Positions 34,892 to 46,999 of a DNA stretch of 64,000 nt are shown here, in pieces. This DNA comes from Phlebiopsis flavidoalba (taxonomy: Eukaryota; Basidiomycota; Agaricomycetes; Polyporales; Phanerochaetaceae). The stretch is taken from assembly GCA_035772785.1 (NCBI GenBank), contig JAOCPU010000018.1, positions 310,001-374,000 of the forward strand, written 5' to 3'. The notes under the pieces are model-generated. The model was not told the DNA's origin. It saw only the letters and a list, made by a program, of their open reading frames with translations, and ran no database searches. Numbering within the stretch: the first letter of the stretch is position 1; each line of letters opens with the position of its first letter. The position numbers and the translations under genes are program-made.

Positions 34892-35776
34892 ATGGCGTAC
34901 CCTAACCACCCCCCCCCAAGAGTCGGTTATCATTGCTGCGCTGCTGAGAGGCTCACCGAGGAGACGATGGCGCGTTACGACCCTTCGCATGACAACTTTC
35001 ACGGTACGCGTAGCCTTCACGCGACAGCAAATGACGCGAAGCTGACCACTTGCGTCTAGTCCAAACGCGTTCGCAAGACCGCAATGAATCTCGCCAGACC
35101 CACTTCTCTGCCACGCCAAATACAACGCGCACCCGACTTGATTTTCACCGTCGAGCTCGCCGCGCTGCTGCACGACGTCCTGGCGACAAGAAGTAACGTG
35201 CGTCACGCCCGCGCAGGGCCGCGGACGACGTACGCCGTTTTCTACGCGTTCTTCCTACCCTTCTTCGAGCAGTGGGCCGCTGCGTCCGGGCCTGGTGGCC
35301 TCGTCGCGGACGGGCTCGCGGCCGCTTCGCGAGATCACGAGAATATAGTGAGCAACGTCTCCGTGGAGAGTACGGAGAAGAAGCTGCGCGAGGGGGCCAG
35401 ATCGAGGAGTGGCACCGGCAGTGCGGTTGAGCTGCATTGTGTGTCAGGACGCGGGATCGCCTAGACGCGATTGGCGCGTTTGGTATGCGCAGAATTCCTT
35501 GACGTTCAACTCTTGATCTGGACGTTTTTACACAGGAATTCTAACGGTGCGCAGCATACAGCCGCTATTGCGGGGTGAACCGGTATGTGTCGTTACTACT
35601 TTGTGAGATTGAGTTCTGAGCCGTATGGCTAGACCCCTGCATGCGTCTGCAGACGACCCAGCGCATGAGCACACTGCTATAACAGCATTTCGATGACAAG
35701 CTGCTCCATAATCCGAGAACAGCTGAAGACGGAAGCCCAGGTAAAGCGATGGACACGTGAGAATAACGCGAGCTGA
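34892..35776 (+). CDS. HD-domain metal-dependent phosphohydrolase (YedJ-like)
   Basis: A predicted soluble phosphohydrolase using paired His/Asp residues to bind a divalent metal; substrate unknown. MAYPNHPP is followed by a nine-C run that shifts the frame, then A-A-E-R-L-T-E-E-T-M and ARYDPSHDNFH (34,975-35,002). An intron (about 35,004-35,060) leads to R-V-R-K-T-A-M-N-L-A-R. Then come DLIFTVELAALLHDVL (35,138-35,182), giving the core H-D pair, FFEQWAAASG (35,264-35,290), STEKKLREGA, E-L-H-C-V and Q-D-A..D-R-L-D-A-I-G-A-F-G (35,440-35,484). A second intron ends CACAG at 35,535, then C-A-A-Y-S-R-Y-C-G-V-N-R, and across another intron D-D-K-L-L-H...REQLKTEA (35,695-35,735). The S-H-D..H, L-L-H-D-V and Q-D-A-D-R-L-D-A motifs in this order define the family. 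At least five one-base shifts. Confidence 0.87.
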
Positions 35777-38399
35777 AACTGACGATAAAAACTGGTTTGG
35801 GTATGCCTCCCCCTCAGGGTATGACAGAAATACGTCGCAGATCCGCTCAGATGCTGAATACATCGCGTAGATGCTGTGGACTTTTTGGCTGTCAATTGAA
35901 CGAAGAAATACGACGCTCGCATATAGCCTCGGTGCTCGCTTAGTACTTTTGCTTGACTGGAGTTTTCCCTTGCCGTTAGCGGTTTTGTACCGCGTTTTTG
36001 ACTCGCTGCAAAGGTTTATAGATGTCACAATTGGTCCCCTTCGCGGGGGCGCCTAAGGCCGCCGTTGGCGTAGTTAGTGGTAGCGCGTCGCACTTTGTAA
36101 TGCGAAAGGTCATTCGTATAAATCAATCCGGGTACGCGGCATCGTGCTTTTTTTCACGTTTATCCTTTTTGTTTTACCTTGTCCTCGTGTCTCTAGTAGT
36201 ACTGATGAATGAAAAAAAAGTTCTTGGGTCTCTGAGATCTCCTCTATCCAAATGTTTTAGATCACATGGTTAGTGGCCGTAGATCCGTTGATGAATGCCC
36301 CCAAATGATCGATGCTGACATAATCTATCTGTGTAACGCGGCATGGACTTTTTTTCGATTGCGAAACTGTACATAACACCACGGCGAGCCGAGCGGTACT
36401 CATCTTTGGTATAAGTGAAAGTACCTTCAAGCTCCTGAGAACCTAAACTCCGAATGTCCCCCAGGATGCTAAGTCGCAGCCGAGACGCAAGGGACTAAGC
36501 CACGGAGACGATTCCGCTATGTACGTTCTGGTCGGTGTTTGTGCGACGACCAAACAGTTCGAATAGGAGTTTCTTACTATCCAAGCTCATGATGATGGCA
36601 ACCCCCATCAGGCATAGTAGTAGAGGGTCCTGGTGTATGGGTCCACCTGCATCCGAGGAAAAGAGAGGCAGGCGGTTGGATAGCTGAACGATTCTGTTGT
36701 GGGCAGGTGTAGCCTGGCTATATGCGGCTCTCCACTACATTCCATATTGAAACGAGCTTTGTAGATCTCAGACTAACTTTGGCCCGTAGATGTGACATAT
36801 AATATGTCCTCGAAATGGCGGACCCGAGCAGTGAGCGATGAGGATGACGAATGTAGATGACGACGAAGTATATCTGAGAAGCAAATCGCGAAGGAATATG
36901 TCAGGAATGAAACGTCCCAGGAGAAGAGACAAGGTTCGTACGTTCATCGGCATAAGCCTAAAGCGCTGCTAAACGTCTGATTGCACGTAAATGTATGCAA
37001 GTTGCCAGACCAACCTTCATAGCTGTGGGTCTTACACTGCGCCCGCTTGGTCCGGTCATCATGCTGACTACAACCGTTCTCTTAGTCGTCGCGCTATCGT
37101 GCAAGCCTCCCATTGATCCAGTAAAACTTGTAACAACTATGTGGACACTGTGGTCGCTTCAGGTGTAACTAAACGAGAACTTCGGTCAGCGCATTACCCC
37201 ATCGCGATATTGCTGCTGACCTCCCTCACTGCGGGCCTGGATCCAGGTATGCACAGCGGCTGACCCCGTTTGTCCTGCCAACCGGCGGTCACACAATATA
37301 CCGGAAGATCACAGCGCTCTGCACAAAACTCCTGGAGTGCCATTTGTATCTCGAAGACAAAGCAATTTTTTTCCCCGGTGGTGTTCATGGTCTATTGTTG
37401 ACATAACGGTAACGCTAACCATTTTTCATACTCAGTATAAGATTGAGACTTCGTTTTTAAGCAAATCACAACACACTAAATAAACCTCAAATCATCTCCA
37501 GATGTCGCGAAAATGCCGTGCCCGAGAAGCATGTAATCCTCGATCAGGAGAACCCCTGAACTGTTCATCCTGATGGTAAATCTTCAAAGGATGCCGTAAC
37601 GATTTATTCACGTGTCGTGCGCGTCACTGGTACACATGACCCTCTGTCTTGGTAGAGCGTCTGTGGTATCAGCGGCGTTTGTGATTTACTATCGGGCTTC
37701 AGAGTTTAACTGCTGTGGAAATTGCGAAAAACCGAGGAGGCCTGGTTTTTACAATGGAATGGACGACAGGAACGCATGTCCACAGACTGGAGTCCTAAGG
37801 CCGAGCAGGAGACAGCCTGATAAGAAGCGGTACGAAGTATGATAGTAGCAAGAGACATCGAAGATTTAATGTGCATGGCACAACCCGGCGTCGTGCCGTG
37901 TTGATCAGCGTCTGCAAAATGTCCCGCTCACCGCCGTTTCACACTGACATACACCGCCATGACGACCGCATCTTTCGGCGCGCCAACGTCCTGCATACTT
38001 TTCACCTAGCACGAATGAAGCCGCACACATGACTCAAGGTACATTTCGGTTGAATGAACTAGGAATGAATGTTCGCTCGCGACGTGCAAACTACTACCAT
38101 AATTCAGAGTCGTGAAAACGCGGCGAATGGACAGTCTCATGATGCCCACTCCATGCTGCCCATATTAAAGTGGTGTAAGGTGTGATAGCAAGTCATTTAC
38201 AAATTACAACATTAAATGTTGTTGTTACCGGACCAAGTGATACATAGCCAAGGCAAGGATACCCTCCGCCTGAGCCTATGTGATTTGGTAAACGGTCCCT
38301 AGTATCAAATTGGCATTTGCACCAGCGACAGTGCGTCGTATCGGTAGGGCAGCAACAGTTGTGAGGTCTTCTAAGACAACTACGCAGTGACTCAAACAC
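35777..38399. other. AT-richer, gene-poor region; nothing recognised
   Basis: About 2.6 kb with only short frames on either strand. No RNA gene, element protein or conserved domain seen. Confidence 0.55.
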
Positions 38400-39450
38400 T
38401 ATCCGGTTCATTGGTCCCGGTTACATCCCAAAGGCATCCAGATAAAACGCTATCAATAAGAAATGAGGCCCGTACAACAAGTCCGCCTGGCTGCCATCCT
38501 CGGTGAGAATGCAAACTGATCTGACCACAGTCCGGTGTGAACCGGCGTAGGCGGTTCGCCACCGCTGACTCCCTTCTCCCGCAATCCCATATCCAAATCG
38601 TCTTATCCGTCCATTCCCGTCGCGATATATTTTCCCATCGTGGTGAGACGGCGACCTGGCATCTGAACGTTCTCCTCCATGGCCGCGGAGCGGATCGAGA
38701 ATCGTACTTGCCTAACGTCGACGGCCACAGATCCTGATTGTATTAGTCACTTGGAGCCCGAGCCGGCGCGTCGACCGTTCGGTGTGAACCGGCTGCGCTC
38801 ATCCCCGCTACAGACCGTGTCTTCTCTGAGCACTTTGACCAACCTGGTGCGTCTTCAAAAGGTCCCATCATCCAAGAACCGTTTTGGTCGCCTGATCATC
38901 CGGAGCACAATCTTTCTTCCATCGGGCGAGAATCGCAAATGGTAAGTAAGACGGTAAATGTGTGCCCGCGAAGCGGCTCTCCGGACCGCGCGCCCTTGCC
39001 TCCACCATCCGCATATTCGCATCGCCGTCTGCCGGAACGCTGGAACCTGACACGAAAGGTATTTACCGTATCTTGGGAGAACGCGACACCGAGTAATACC
39101 CGCTCATATTTTGGTCGCAATAAAGAGGCGCCCCAACCACGCTGTGGTCTCCACGTCCCAGACCCGGATGGTGGTGGCTCGCCTGAGGCGGTAGGGCGAT
39201 TGGCGCGTATCCCGTCGCGCGAGAATGGTCAACCGAACGCACAATGCCTGTTATGTCCTCTCACAAAGCGGCTCACCAACTGGATGGCCCGTTTGGGGTG
39301 CGCAGCCCGATTCTCCTTGCTGAACCTGTTCCGTAGACCCGAGACATGTGGCCCTGACGCGTCGCCGTATTATGCCACTGACAGTACAGGTCACCAAATG
39401 ACTACGTATAAGGGACGGAGTCAAAAACACAAGATCTGTTTCTGTCAAAA
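38400..39450 (-). pseudogene. WD40-repeat array, decayed or frameshifted
   Basis: Protein-interaction propeller blades on the minus strand. Recognisable pieces: T-T-I-R-V-W-D-V-E-T-T near 39,150-39,185; SGEPLRGHTFTV (38,950-38,985) followed, after a shift, by HLRFSPDGRKIV (38,900-38,940) and D-D-Q; then L-R-G-H-G-G near 38,680; Y-I-A-T-G-M and D-K-T-I-W-I-W-D (38,583-38,630); and a last partial blade near 38,530. This is at least four blades of the G-H...F-S-P-D-G..I-V-S-G...D-x-T-I-R-V-W-D type common in fungal NACHT/NLR-like and other regulatory proteins. The frame changes within almost every blade and stops are frequent, more than in the housekeeping genes nearby, so real decay is possible on top of sequencing error. 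No NACHT or P-loop domain was found upstream. Confidence 0.65.
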
Positions 39451-40089
39451 CAGGTAAAACATAAGATGAAGCGCAGAAGGGTCGAGGATCAAAGCACTGA
39501 CTTCCCCAAAAATTTCTCTCCTTCCCGCCATTCTTCGGTGGCTTGCGATTTCATCCTGGCGTCCAAAGTTAACAATAGCGACGGTAGGTAAACCTGTGTG
39601 AGACCTGACGTCGGCGAGGAGAAAAGGGATAGTAACCTCCAATGATTCAAGGTGATAGCATCATGTGTGTTCACGTTGAGTTCGGCCGTTGTGGCTTGGC
39701 CGTGCACAGAGGTACTCCAGTGACCGTTAATAATAGCTCGGAACTTCCACTCTCTCCGGCTTCGAATCCCCAGTGTGAACGCAGTCGTAACCTTCGCATA
39801 AGCATGAAAAAATAATCAATCTCTGAGAAGAGACTGCTAGATAATGATACTCACTCCAAAACGCGGGATCTTGTAATAGTACAACTTCTCCTCGTTAGTC
39901 TTGTTGTCATGAGGTGGAAAACGGAGGGCAGCAAATTCTCTTGAAGTAGTCCTGAGCACTGGGGGGGGGGGGGAGCTTGATGGATCTTCTCGTCCACCCA
40001 TGGAAACCCACGCCCGATGTGTTGGGACGGGTCGCCCACTGCTTCTGCCTAGCGACGGATGCCAGTCACGTACTTAACCTGGAAAAAAG
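39451..40089. other. Linker between WD40 array and DUF2235 hydrolase
   Basis: The minus strand has open pieces such as LPTVAIVNFGRQDEIASHRR (about 39,530-39,590) and GRGFPWVDEKIHQ (about 39,970-40,015), interrupted by a G13 run (39,961-39,973). They could be C-terminal exons of the DUF2235 gene or a bridge to the WD40 array. Confidence 0.4.
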
Positions 40090-41740
40090 GCAGTACAGAC
40101 GAGATAACGCGCTGTGTGCCGTGGCTGCTGGTACGTATTGCGACTTGTCCATATGAATCTATTCACTGATGCATGATCAGTTGGCCTGAAATCATACGTC
40201 TACCGGGAGAGGAAATGAGGTGGGCCTTTACGAGACACATGTAAGTTGGTTGAGCTTTGGGTGGGCCAAAGAAGGAGATGTGCACACCATCGTTTGGGTA
40301 CTGGTGGGCTCGCTATAATGTGAGCCTGCGAAATGGAAAAGATCTCAAGTAGTGGCCAGATTCCTAGTCATTGATGGCCTGTGCTTCCGGGATCCCCCAC
40401 TTCTTAGTGTTGGGGTGATACCTTGAGACCATAGTCCATTGCTTCGTAGAGCATCCTAGCGTAAAGATGGACGAAACGTCGATCGAGATCCACGTTTCTC
40501 TGGGTTTATCCACCGCCCCTGGGAAATCGGTTCGGCCTCCCGGCCATACTCAAATTATGACGATAACACTCACATGTCAGAGTGAGAGAGCCAACAAACC
40601 ACACCTCTTTTGTACGAACCTTCAGGGCGGGTTGAAACGGCCTTTGGGACCAGAGCCGCCGTTCAGATATTCCGGTAAAACTTGCTTACGCTTTTCGTCG
40701 AGGTGAAAGGCATGGGCGGCAGCCGCAGGGATCCTCCATAACCCCGTCAACGGTTTCGGTAGGCTAGCCCCACGTGTAATCCCAACCGGGAGGACACGGT
40801 ATCCCTAGTAATGGCCATGTCTGAACGATGATGCCTTGGCGACGAAACAACTTGAGTAAAGCCCGATGAAAATCTCAGCCATAACCCAACAAAGTGGACT
40901 GTGAACGTTTCTTGTGCGAAAGCGCCTCTTTAAAAACTTGCAAGTGACCTCCTCAAATTTTTTCGCGTCTTCTTCACGTTTTGTCGACTTGATATCATGG
41001 CGAGAGAACCATGATGGATCTTGGTGGGTATTCCCGAGGTAGAGCTCGTACGCACTGCGATGATTGAGCCCCGAGGATATGGCACACAAATCGACAACAT
41101 ACAATTCAATTTGTTCAATGTTGCCTCTAGGGAGGAGTCCAACCTACGCCCATGCCCATCAGAGCCAACTTATCAATACCCAGAGCGGACGTACCTTGTT
41201 AAAATCATGCCAGAAAGAAACTCGTACTTTATAAGCACCGCGAGAGAATCCTGGAGGTATAGACTCTATGAGCCATCGAACGTGTGAAGATTGAATATCG
41301 AGCGTACCAAACAAGTATATTCGATCGCCAGGTTGGTAGTTGTCCGACAGCCACTGGGTAAGCACCTAGTATTATCTTTTTCAATTCCTAGATTTTAAAA
41401 TGAGACCATCACGTATTTGATGTGAGTCACCGCTCAATGAGCACGAACCAAGCAACCGGCCATATCCCATCCGTTTCACGATGTTCTGTTTGACGCGACC
41501 CAACCAATTCGCGTCCTTCACAAAACGTCCCAACACCACTGTTATAGTATGTCAACTGCGTTTGATCCTTGTCGAGGCGACTGTATAGCTCGATGACGTT
41601 TGTATTCTGGGATAATAATATTGGGGCGTTGGCGCAAGGGATGAGAGCAAGATAGACACGTTTACCTTTCGGCTAAATTGGTTCGCCGTCCCGTCCCAGA
41701 CACACCACGAGGATTACGACCTGAGCCGTCGGGGTTCGCC
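40090..41740 (-). CDS. DUF2235 alpha/beta hydrolase (Tle1-like phospholipase fold)
   Basis: A predicted serine hydrolase of the family that includes bacterial T6SS phospholipase effectors of the Tle1 type; fungal members are of unknown role. On the minus strand: D-G-T-A-N-Q-F-S-R-K (41,666-41,697); an intron; NTNVIELYSRLDKDQTQLTY and Y-N-S-G-V-G-T-F (41,528-41,612); LSDNYQPGDRIYLFG (41,305-41,350); a 55-base intron; the nucleophile elbow G-F-S-R-G-A-Y (41,231-41,251); V-G-L-L-P-R-G-N near 41,130; YELYLGNTHQDPSW (41,010-41,050); KREEDAKKFEE (40,955-40,990); V-H-F-V-G-L-W; HLDEKRKQVLPEYLNGGSGP (40,650-40,710); K-E-V-W-F then H-S-D-M split by an intron from G-G-G (40,500-40,580); and a C-terminal part resembling G-I-W-P-L-L-E-I (40,330-40,365). 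All catalytic-type motifs (G-x-S-x-G, H-S-D-x-G-G-G) are present. Start upstream of 41,700 is uncertain. Confidence 0.9.
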
Positions 41741-44550
41741 GCGCACTGACAACATATGTCAATAGTCGCGGCAGGGTTTTTGTTGTTACTACTCTGTGAT
41801 GGTGAGAAGGGCTGAGACCCGAAACCTCCAGATAGAGATAGAGGGTCGTCTCCCTGGTCGTTTCGTGTGCTCCGGCTGCTGCATGCACACTGAGTATGTT
41901 GCAAGAAAGGAAGCGACGGGTAAGCAATCATGATAGAGGGGATTCAGTGGACTCGGAGTCATGGTCGAAAATGTATCGCTCTGTATGGCCGGGGTGGTAG
42001 ATTCCTTCAAGAAATCTGCCACAGGGGCGTCCATGTGACAGGGCCAGGCAGGGACGAGTGGTTCCAATGAAGGGGAGCCTTTGAGGCCTTATAGACGTAG
42101 CTGCGACTTGTAGCATGGCTTTATATCTGAAAACAAGTCAAAGGCGGCTTTTCACGTCCTAAAAGGAATCCCAGTTCTTCCAGAGTCGTCGCAAACCTTG
42201 ACTTCGCACTGCTATTCACTGGGCGCGCATAGGAATATCGCAAAGATCCTTGTATCTGTCAACTTTTAGTGCGATGAATATCATCAAACTGCGGACTCCC
42301 ACACCTTTTCCCTATCGAGACTCGAGGCATTCGATTCCGACCTTGAAAGGTCCACACATTCATTGAGAAATGAGCAAACCTTAGAATTTGAGACAAGATG
42401 AATAGTTGAAGTTGTACAATCTGATAATGCGCGGTAAAATTGAGTGAATGCACACACGAAGACGGGTGAAAGAGATGCAACCTTTCAGTGGGACAAAGCT
42501 GCAAGCGTTTTGTTCATCTGTCAACAGGATGCTGTCCTCCGCGCAATACCCCAGCAGCACCATACGCCTATACACAGGCCCCTGGCTTAGCCTTTATACA
42601 GCCTGAGAAGCAAAAGGTGTGGTATGCTTAGGATATGGACAGCACTTTGAGCGTGACGCGTGACGGCCCAATGCAAAGCGCAATGTTTCTCGCATTAGCT
42701 GCATGCTTTTGGTGAGGAGTGCAACGTTCATCCTTTCAGCCCATTCTTTCCCATTCGCCCGCGCCATTCGACTTCTGATTTCAAAATCTGAAACTTGACA
42801 GTCGGTGTTGTTGAGCCACACCGCCAGACTCGACGCACAAGCGTGATGAACGGCTCAAGGGGACAGCACAAAAAAAAAAAAGCTTACCCGATGATGGTTT
42901 TTTTTCGGTTAAGGTCCCAGGGCCCTCCCTCCCCTCCCCTCGGGCATTGATCACGAGGTTGATCCTACGATGTTTACATAAGAAAACAACCAATAATTCG
43001 TAACTATAATACACTAACAGTTTCTCGTGATAGTAAATCTAGGTTCTGCGTTTCTTGACATGGAATCCGGCATTGACCTTGCAAGTGTCGTCACTCGTGA
43101 CAGAACCATCCTCCTCGGGGCAGGTTTGGTGTAAAGCAAGCCGTAGCAGGCCAAGTGAAACTAGCACATCAGGAGTGAGTATTCAGCGGACAAGTAAAGG
43201 AATCATGACTTACTGCTTCTTTGCCTCCAGGTCCGTCACAACGCAATACTTCTTTGCGGCTGTTGAAGGCTTTGTCGCAGTCTGAAGCCACCGAGGAGCC
43301 GTGGCGAACGAGGACCCCTACCCAAAACGGAAGTGCACGCTCATTGCAGAAACAAATATAAACAAGCTCGACTTCGAGCTCAATGGTTGCTCGATACTCT
43401 CACTACGGCTGAAACGAGAATGAAGGTATTTGGAAAATGTCTCTAGATCATTATATATATTATTTTACATGAACTCTTTATGCCATTTAAAATTCGGTTA
43501 AGCGGTCGAGACCCACCCTCCCCTCCCCTTCATCGGGTAGGGCGCTTAATCTCTGCTGTCCCCTTGGAACGGCTGCAAAACGCCAGATTCAAGGCCTAAA
43601 GAGATGAGAGAAATACGCCACAGCGCGGTTACCGCAGTAAGTCGCGTGAATGTAGCCCACAGGTCTTGCTTCGAACATTGTACGGCGGTCATGCATGGCG
43701 GGAGACATTGAGCACTCTAATCGAGTCGATTTAGTCTCGGCGCCAGACGACCTTCGGAGGGACTCCGACCTTCGAGGGTCTTGTATCAAGCGGCGCCCGT
43801 TTGTAGGGAGTATGAAGGGTGGTAATAATGGTTTTGAAATAAATTTGATCTCCGGGGGAGCCACCCTACAAAGGTTTTTGAATGCTCGATCACTAATTTT
43901 GTATCCATGTGCCACCCTCCAGACTCCTTCACTTTCGCGTACCTTGATCCAAACCGCTCTGGCGTTTAGCCCTTCAGAGCGGTTTGAGCACGTGATATCA
44001 CGTGCGGGGTCGAACCTACGAGTCGATTGACCACCAGGAGGGGCGCATCACTCTCACGATCCCGTGACGGGCCTGGGGCCTTCCCGGATGCACAGCGAAG
44101 CTGGCCGCGTCACGGTCTCGAAGAGACAACACTCGAGTAACGAGTCTCAAGCTCGATGGACGAGATTCAAATGTAAGCGTCTGACCGCTAGAAGACGTGA
44201 GCTAGTTCTAGTAACGACCTCCGAGGGTTCACGCGTTCACGAGAGATGACGCTACGATATAACTGCAGAGTGCGAAGTAAGTACAAGCATGAACATGGCG
44301 CGCCATTGCGCGCGACGACGCCGTGGCAAAAACAGCGGAGTGACGTCCGCGTTGTTGAATCGCAGCCTTGAAGCCGTGGCCCGTTGGATTCAGAGAGAAA
44401 CTGACGAGCTGTGCCTTGGGCATAATCATCCCGAATCGCGCTTTCTAGTCAATCAAGAAGTGGAGGAGAATTTGGAATTGGTGCGAACACAAAACGATGG
44501 AGGTGAGATAATGAACGCGTCCGTTGAAACGGTGTGCACATTGAATCGAG
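41741..44550. other. Gene-poor region; nothing recognised except a palindrome
   Basis: Short frames on both strands without motifs. Contains the perfect 18-bp palindrome listed next. The first 200 bases may include the N-terminal exon of the DUF2235 gene. Confidence 0.5.
43988..44005. promoter_or_regulatory. Perfect 18-bp palindrome with two E-boxes
   Basis: GCACGTGATATCACGTGC is its own reverse complement and holds two CACGTG E-boxes (43,989-43,994 and 43,999-44,004) with centres 10 bases apart, about one helical turn. CACGTG is the canonical site of bHLH dimers. No gene start was identified close to it, so its target is unknown. Confidence 0.6.
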
Positions 44551-45160
44551 GTCTAGAATGATCGTCTTAGCCGTGATAGACACCGGACGATGTTTGAAAC
44601 AGAACACACCTGAATGAGAGGCCGCGGCAAGATCACTGTGAAGACCTTGCCCGCTTTACTGTCGCGTCCGGATCTTCTTCCGAGGCCTGGCGCCTGCGCT
44701 TCAAGTCGGTAGGTTCGTATCTTGGGACGAGCTTCCCCTTCGCAGCGGTTTGTCTCCCAATCCCTGTCGACTGCTGCATCAACTCGTCCAGAGTCAATCT
44801 TTCCTCCATTTCTTCCGGTCTCTCTCGTCCTCGACCAACCGCAAATAGGACGTCGATAGGGGTGTAGGGGCCAACTCCCCACCTCTTGCCCCTTTCCCGA
44901 ACGGGGGGTTTCGCGGGACGGCGAGCGGGTATGAAATGAATGTCGTGTTTAGCCTTCGTAGAGTTGGCAGGTCCTTTGTGGGCCATGGACGTGGCTGGCT
45001 TCGGCCGGACGTCATCCACGGGCGGCGCCGTGGTACAATCGGACGAAGGGGCACCTGGGGCAGCTTTATTTGTGATGTCGACGAAAACGTCTGGCTGTAG
45101 GTGGAGGAGACACCGCGCGATTATCGAGAGTTTTCGACTCGTCGACGGGAGATGTGTCAT
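44551..45160 (-). CDS. Unrecognised hydrophilic protein, Pro/Lys/Arg-rich
   Basis: One of the longer clean frames here: starts MTHLPSTSRKLSIIARCLLH, then a Pro/Ala-rich part with KHDIHFIPARRPAKPPVRE, GVGPYTPIDVLFAVGRGRER, PEEMEERLTLDELMQQ and a basic end PTDLKRRRQASEEDPDATVK. Contains a bipartite basic stretch that could act as a nuclear signal, and an acidic-amphipathic helix M-E-E-R-L-T-L-D-E-L. No known domain. The opposite strand also stays open 3' of here (45,101-45,679), so strand assignment rests on the more protein-like composition of this frame. Confidence 0.4.
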
Positions 45161-46876
45161 CGGGACCGCCTGGTAGTCCCATGGGTTTCACATTTTCGGT
45201 GTTCTCCATGGCTTGCGCGAGGTGTCCAGCAAGTAGAGGGGTATCGCGGAAAAGACAAGAAAGTTCGTGGAGGGTGGAAGGCGGAAGGTGGAGGGTGGTT
45301 GACTTGGGGGATGGGGCCTTTTAAGACTACGGAGCGAGAGCCAGAAAGTGTATCGAAGGCGTGGATCAAAGATGTTCATCGAAGGGGTGGATTGAAGACG
45401 TTCGAAGGGGTGGGCTGGGGTGACATTCTGAGTCGCGACAGGCAGGTCAGGCTTCGAAGGACAAGTCCAAAAAAGGGTCATTCATGGCCAACCTTGGTCG
45501 GCGTGTTTGATCTCCATTGCTTTCTCTTTACCAGCCACTCCCGATGGCGCGGTCTCTTCTCTGTCCTTTCCCTTTGTTTGGCTCACGACGCCGACCCATC
45601 ATGCATAACATACTATCTTCCTCAGCCATCATCCCTGTCCAATCAGCCGTGTATGTCCTCTTCACCGGTGGCACCCTGAGAGACGCCTGATCCAGCAGTC
45701 GGCAGTCACAACCTGTGATTCTGAATCCCGTGTGGCGGTCGCAGAGCAGTCGCATGACACGGATTCGTACTGGCGGCGGGGGTAGGGTTCGCCGGCACGT
45801 TTATACTTGATCGTCCTTATGCATAGACCCGTGCTATGTAGCAAGTTGGTCTACCACTTAACGTACCTGCCTCTTCGTGCAACGCCACCGTCTTGGCTGC
45901 GAAGGCGGGGGAAGGAGGTGGGAGAGAGCCGCGTGACAGGTGGGGGTCTGACGTCTCAAACATTCGAGGAATCCCGGACAGACTGATAAAATACAAGTGC
46001 GTACCACTAAGAAGAACGAGAGTACCGCTAGTGTTGTCGGCCATCGTGACCATCCTGGTGCGAACCTGCACCCCCGCGTTCTTAGGGTGAAATCTATCTC
46101 GAGAAGGGGAACGATCATACAACTCGTCTCAGCCCCTTCTATTAGCACAATAAATTAAGACTTCATACCGTGAGATCGCAGCTCTCTTTCCAAAGCTCCC
46201 GAGAACTCCAGCATATTTGTCCTGTGGTGATTGCGAATTTTCGCTGCCTAGGTAATTGAGACTCGTTGACACAAGGCCAGTCAAATCAATGGTTTCGCGA
46301 GTCGTAGGGTCCATGGGCACGTTGTCTAGGTGATCGAGATTGGATAGCTGAAGCTAGGTAAGTGTGGATTGGACAGAGAAGAAGAGAATGGACATGGAGC
46401 GCGCGGGTAAAGAATCAAAACCAGGGAATGGCGCTTAGAGAAACGACTTCGTGGCGTCGCGTTCGGAGCGCCCGACCTGCCGTAGTTTCAGGAAGCAGCG
46501 AGTCAGCCCACTGTCGCACGATCACCATAATTCATTATCACTCAAGGCTACTTACTTGACATGCAAGCATTCGGGCTATATTCATTGATGGCGTCAAACA
46601 CGCCGAGCTGAGGCCCCTGCGTGCCAGTAACGCTCAACATGTGATGTCACTGCGCCAAATCAAAACAAAATCAGAGCACTGCTGAGGATGTACAAATCAC
46701 TCACACATTATGATCATTAACTCGATAACTAGATGTCAATTTCGCAATCTGCTGCAAACGCCACAGCGTTCAATGCTGCCGTAAAGTCGAATTTTGGTCT
46801 CTTCGCTGAAATGTTATCTTTAAACCTGCGAGTTCAACTGTCCATGCACGCAAGTATCCCTCTGCCAGTTGTTTAA

Positions 46877-46908
<32 letters not shown>

Positions 46909-46999
46909 TGGGATCATTTCGCGCACGACCTTGGTTAGTGCGTAGTACATAACCCTTTCTAGCTACGTTATCACGGCGCAATGCATCTATTTTGAGGTG
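45161..46999. other. Intergenic; no recognised gene
   Basis: A plus-strand frame at 45,101-45,679 (192 codons) has no motif. Minus frames near 45,817-46,148 are unremarkable. Ends with the TG microsatellite. Confidence 0.45.
46878..46906. repeat. (TG)n microsatellite
   Basis: About 14 uninterrupted TG units just outside the 3' end of copy B. Confidence 0.95.

Noticed and set aside
39740..39790. Possible tRNA B box (GCTTCGAATCCCC)
   Set aside because: No A box at the right distance and no cloverleaf pairing.
40090..41740. Recent bacterial origin of the Tle1-like gene
   Set aside because: The gene has several fungal-type introns and DUF2235 proteins are widespread in fungi, so recent transfer is not indicated.
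43960..44050. tRNA-like B box on the minus strand (GGTTCGACCCC)
   Set aside because: No paired T stem, no matching A box and no acceptor stem could be drawn around it.
45101..45679. 192-codon plus-strand frame
   Set aside because: No motif, partly antisense to the more protein-like minus frame at 44,551-45,160, and long frames are common by chance here.
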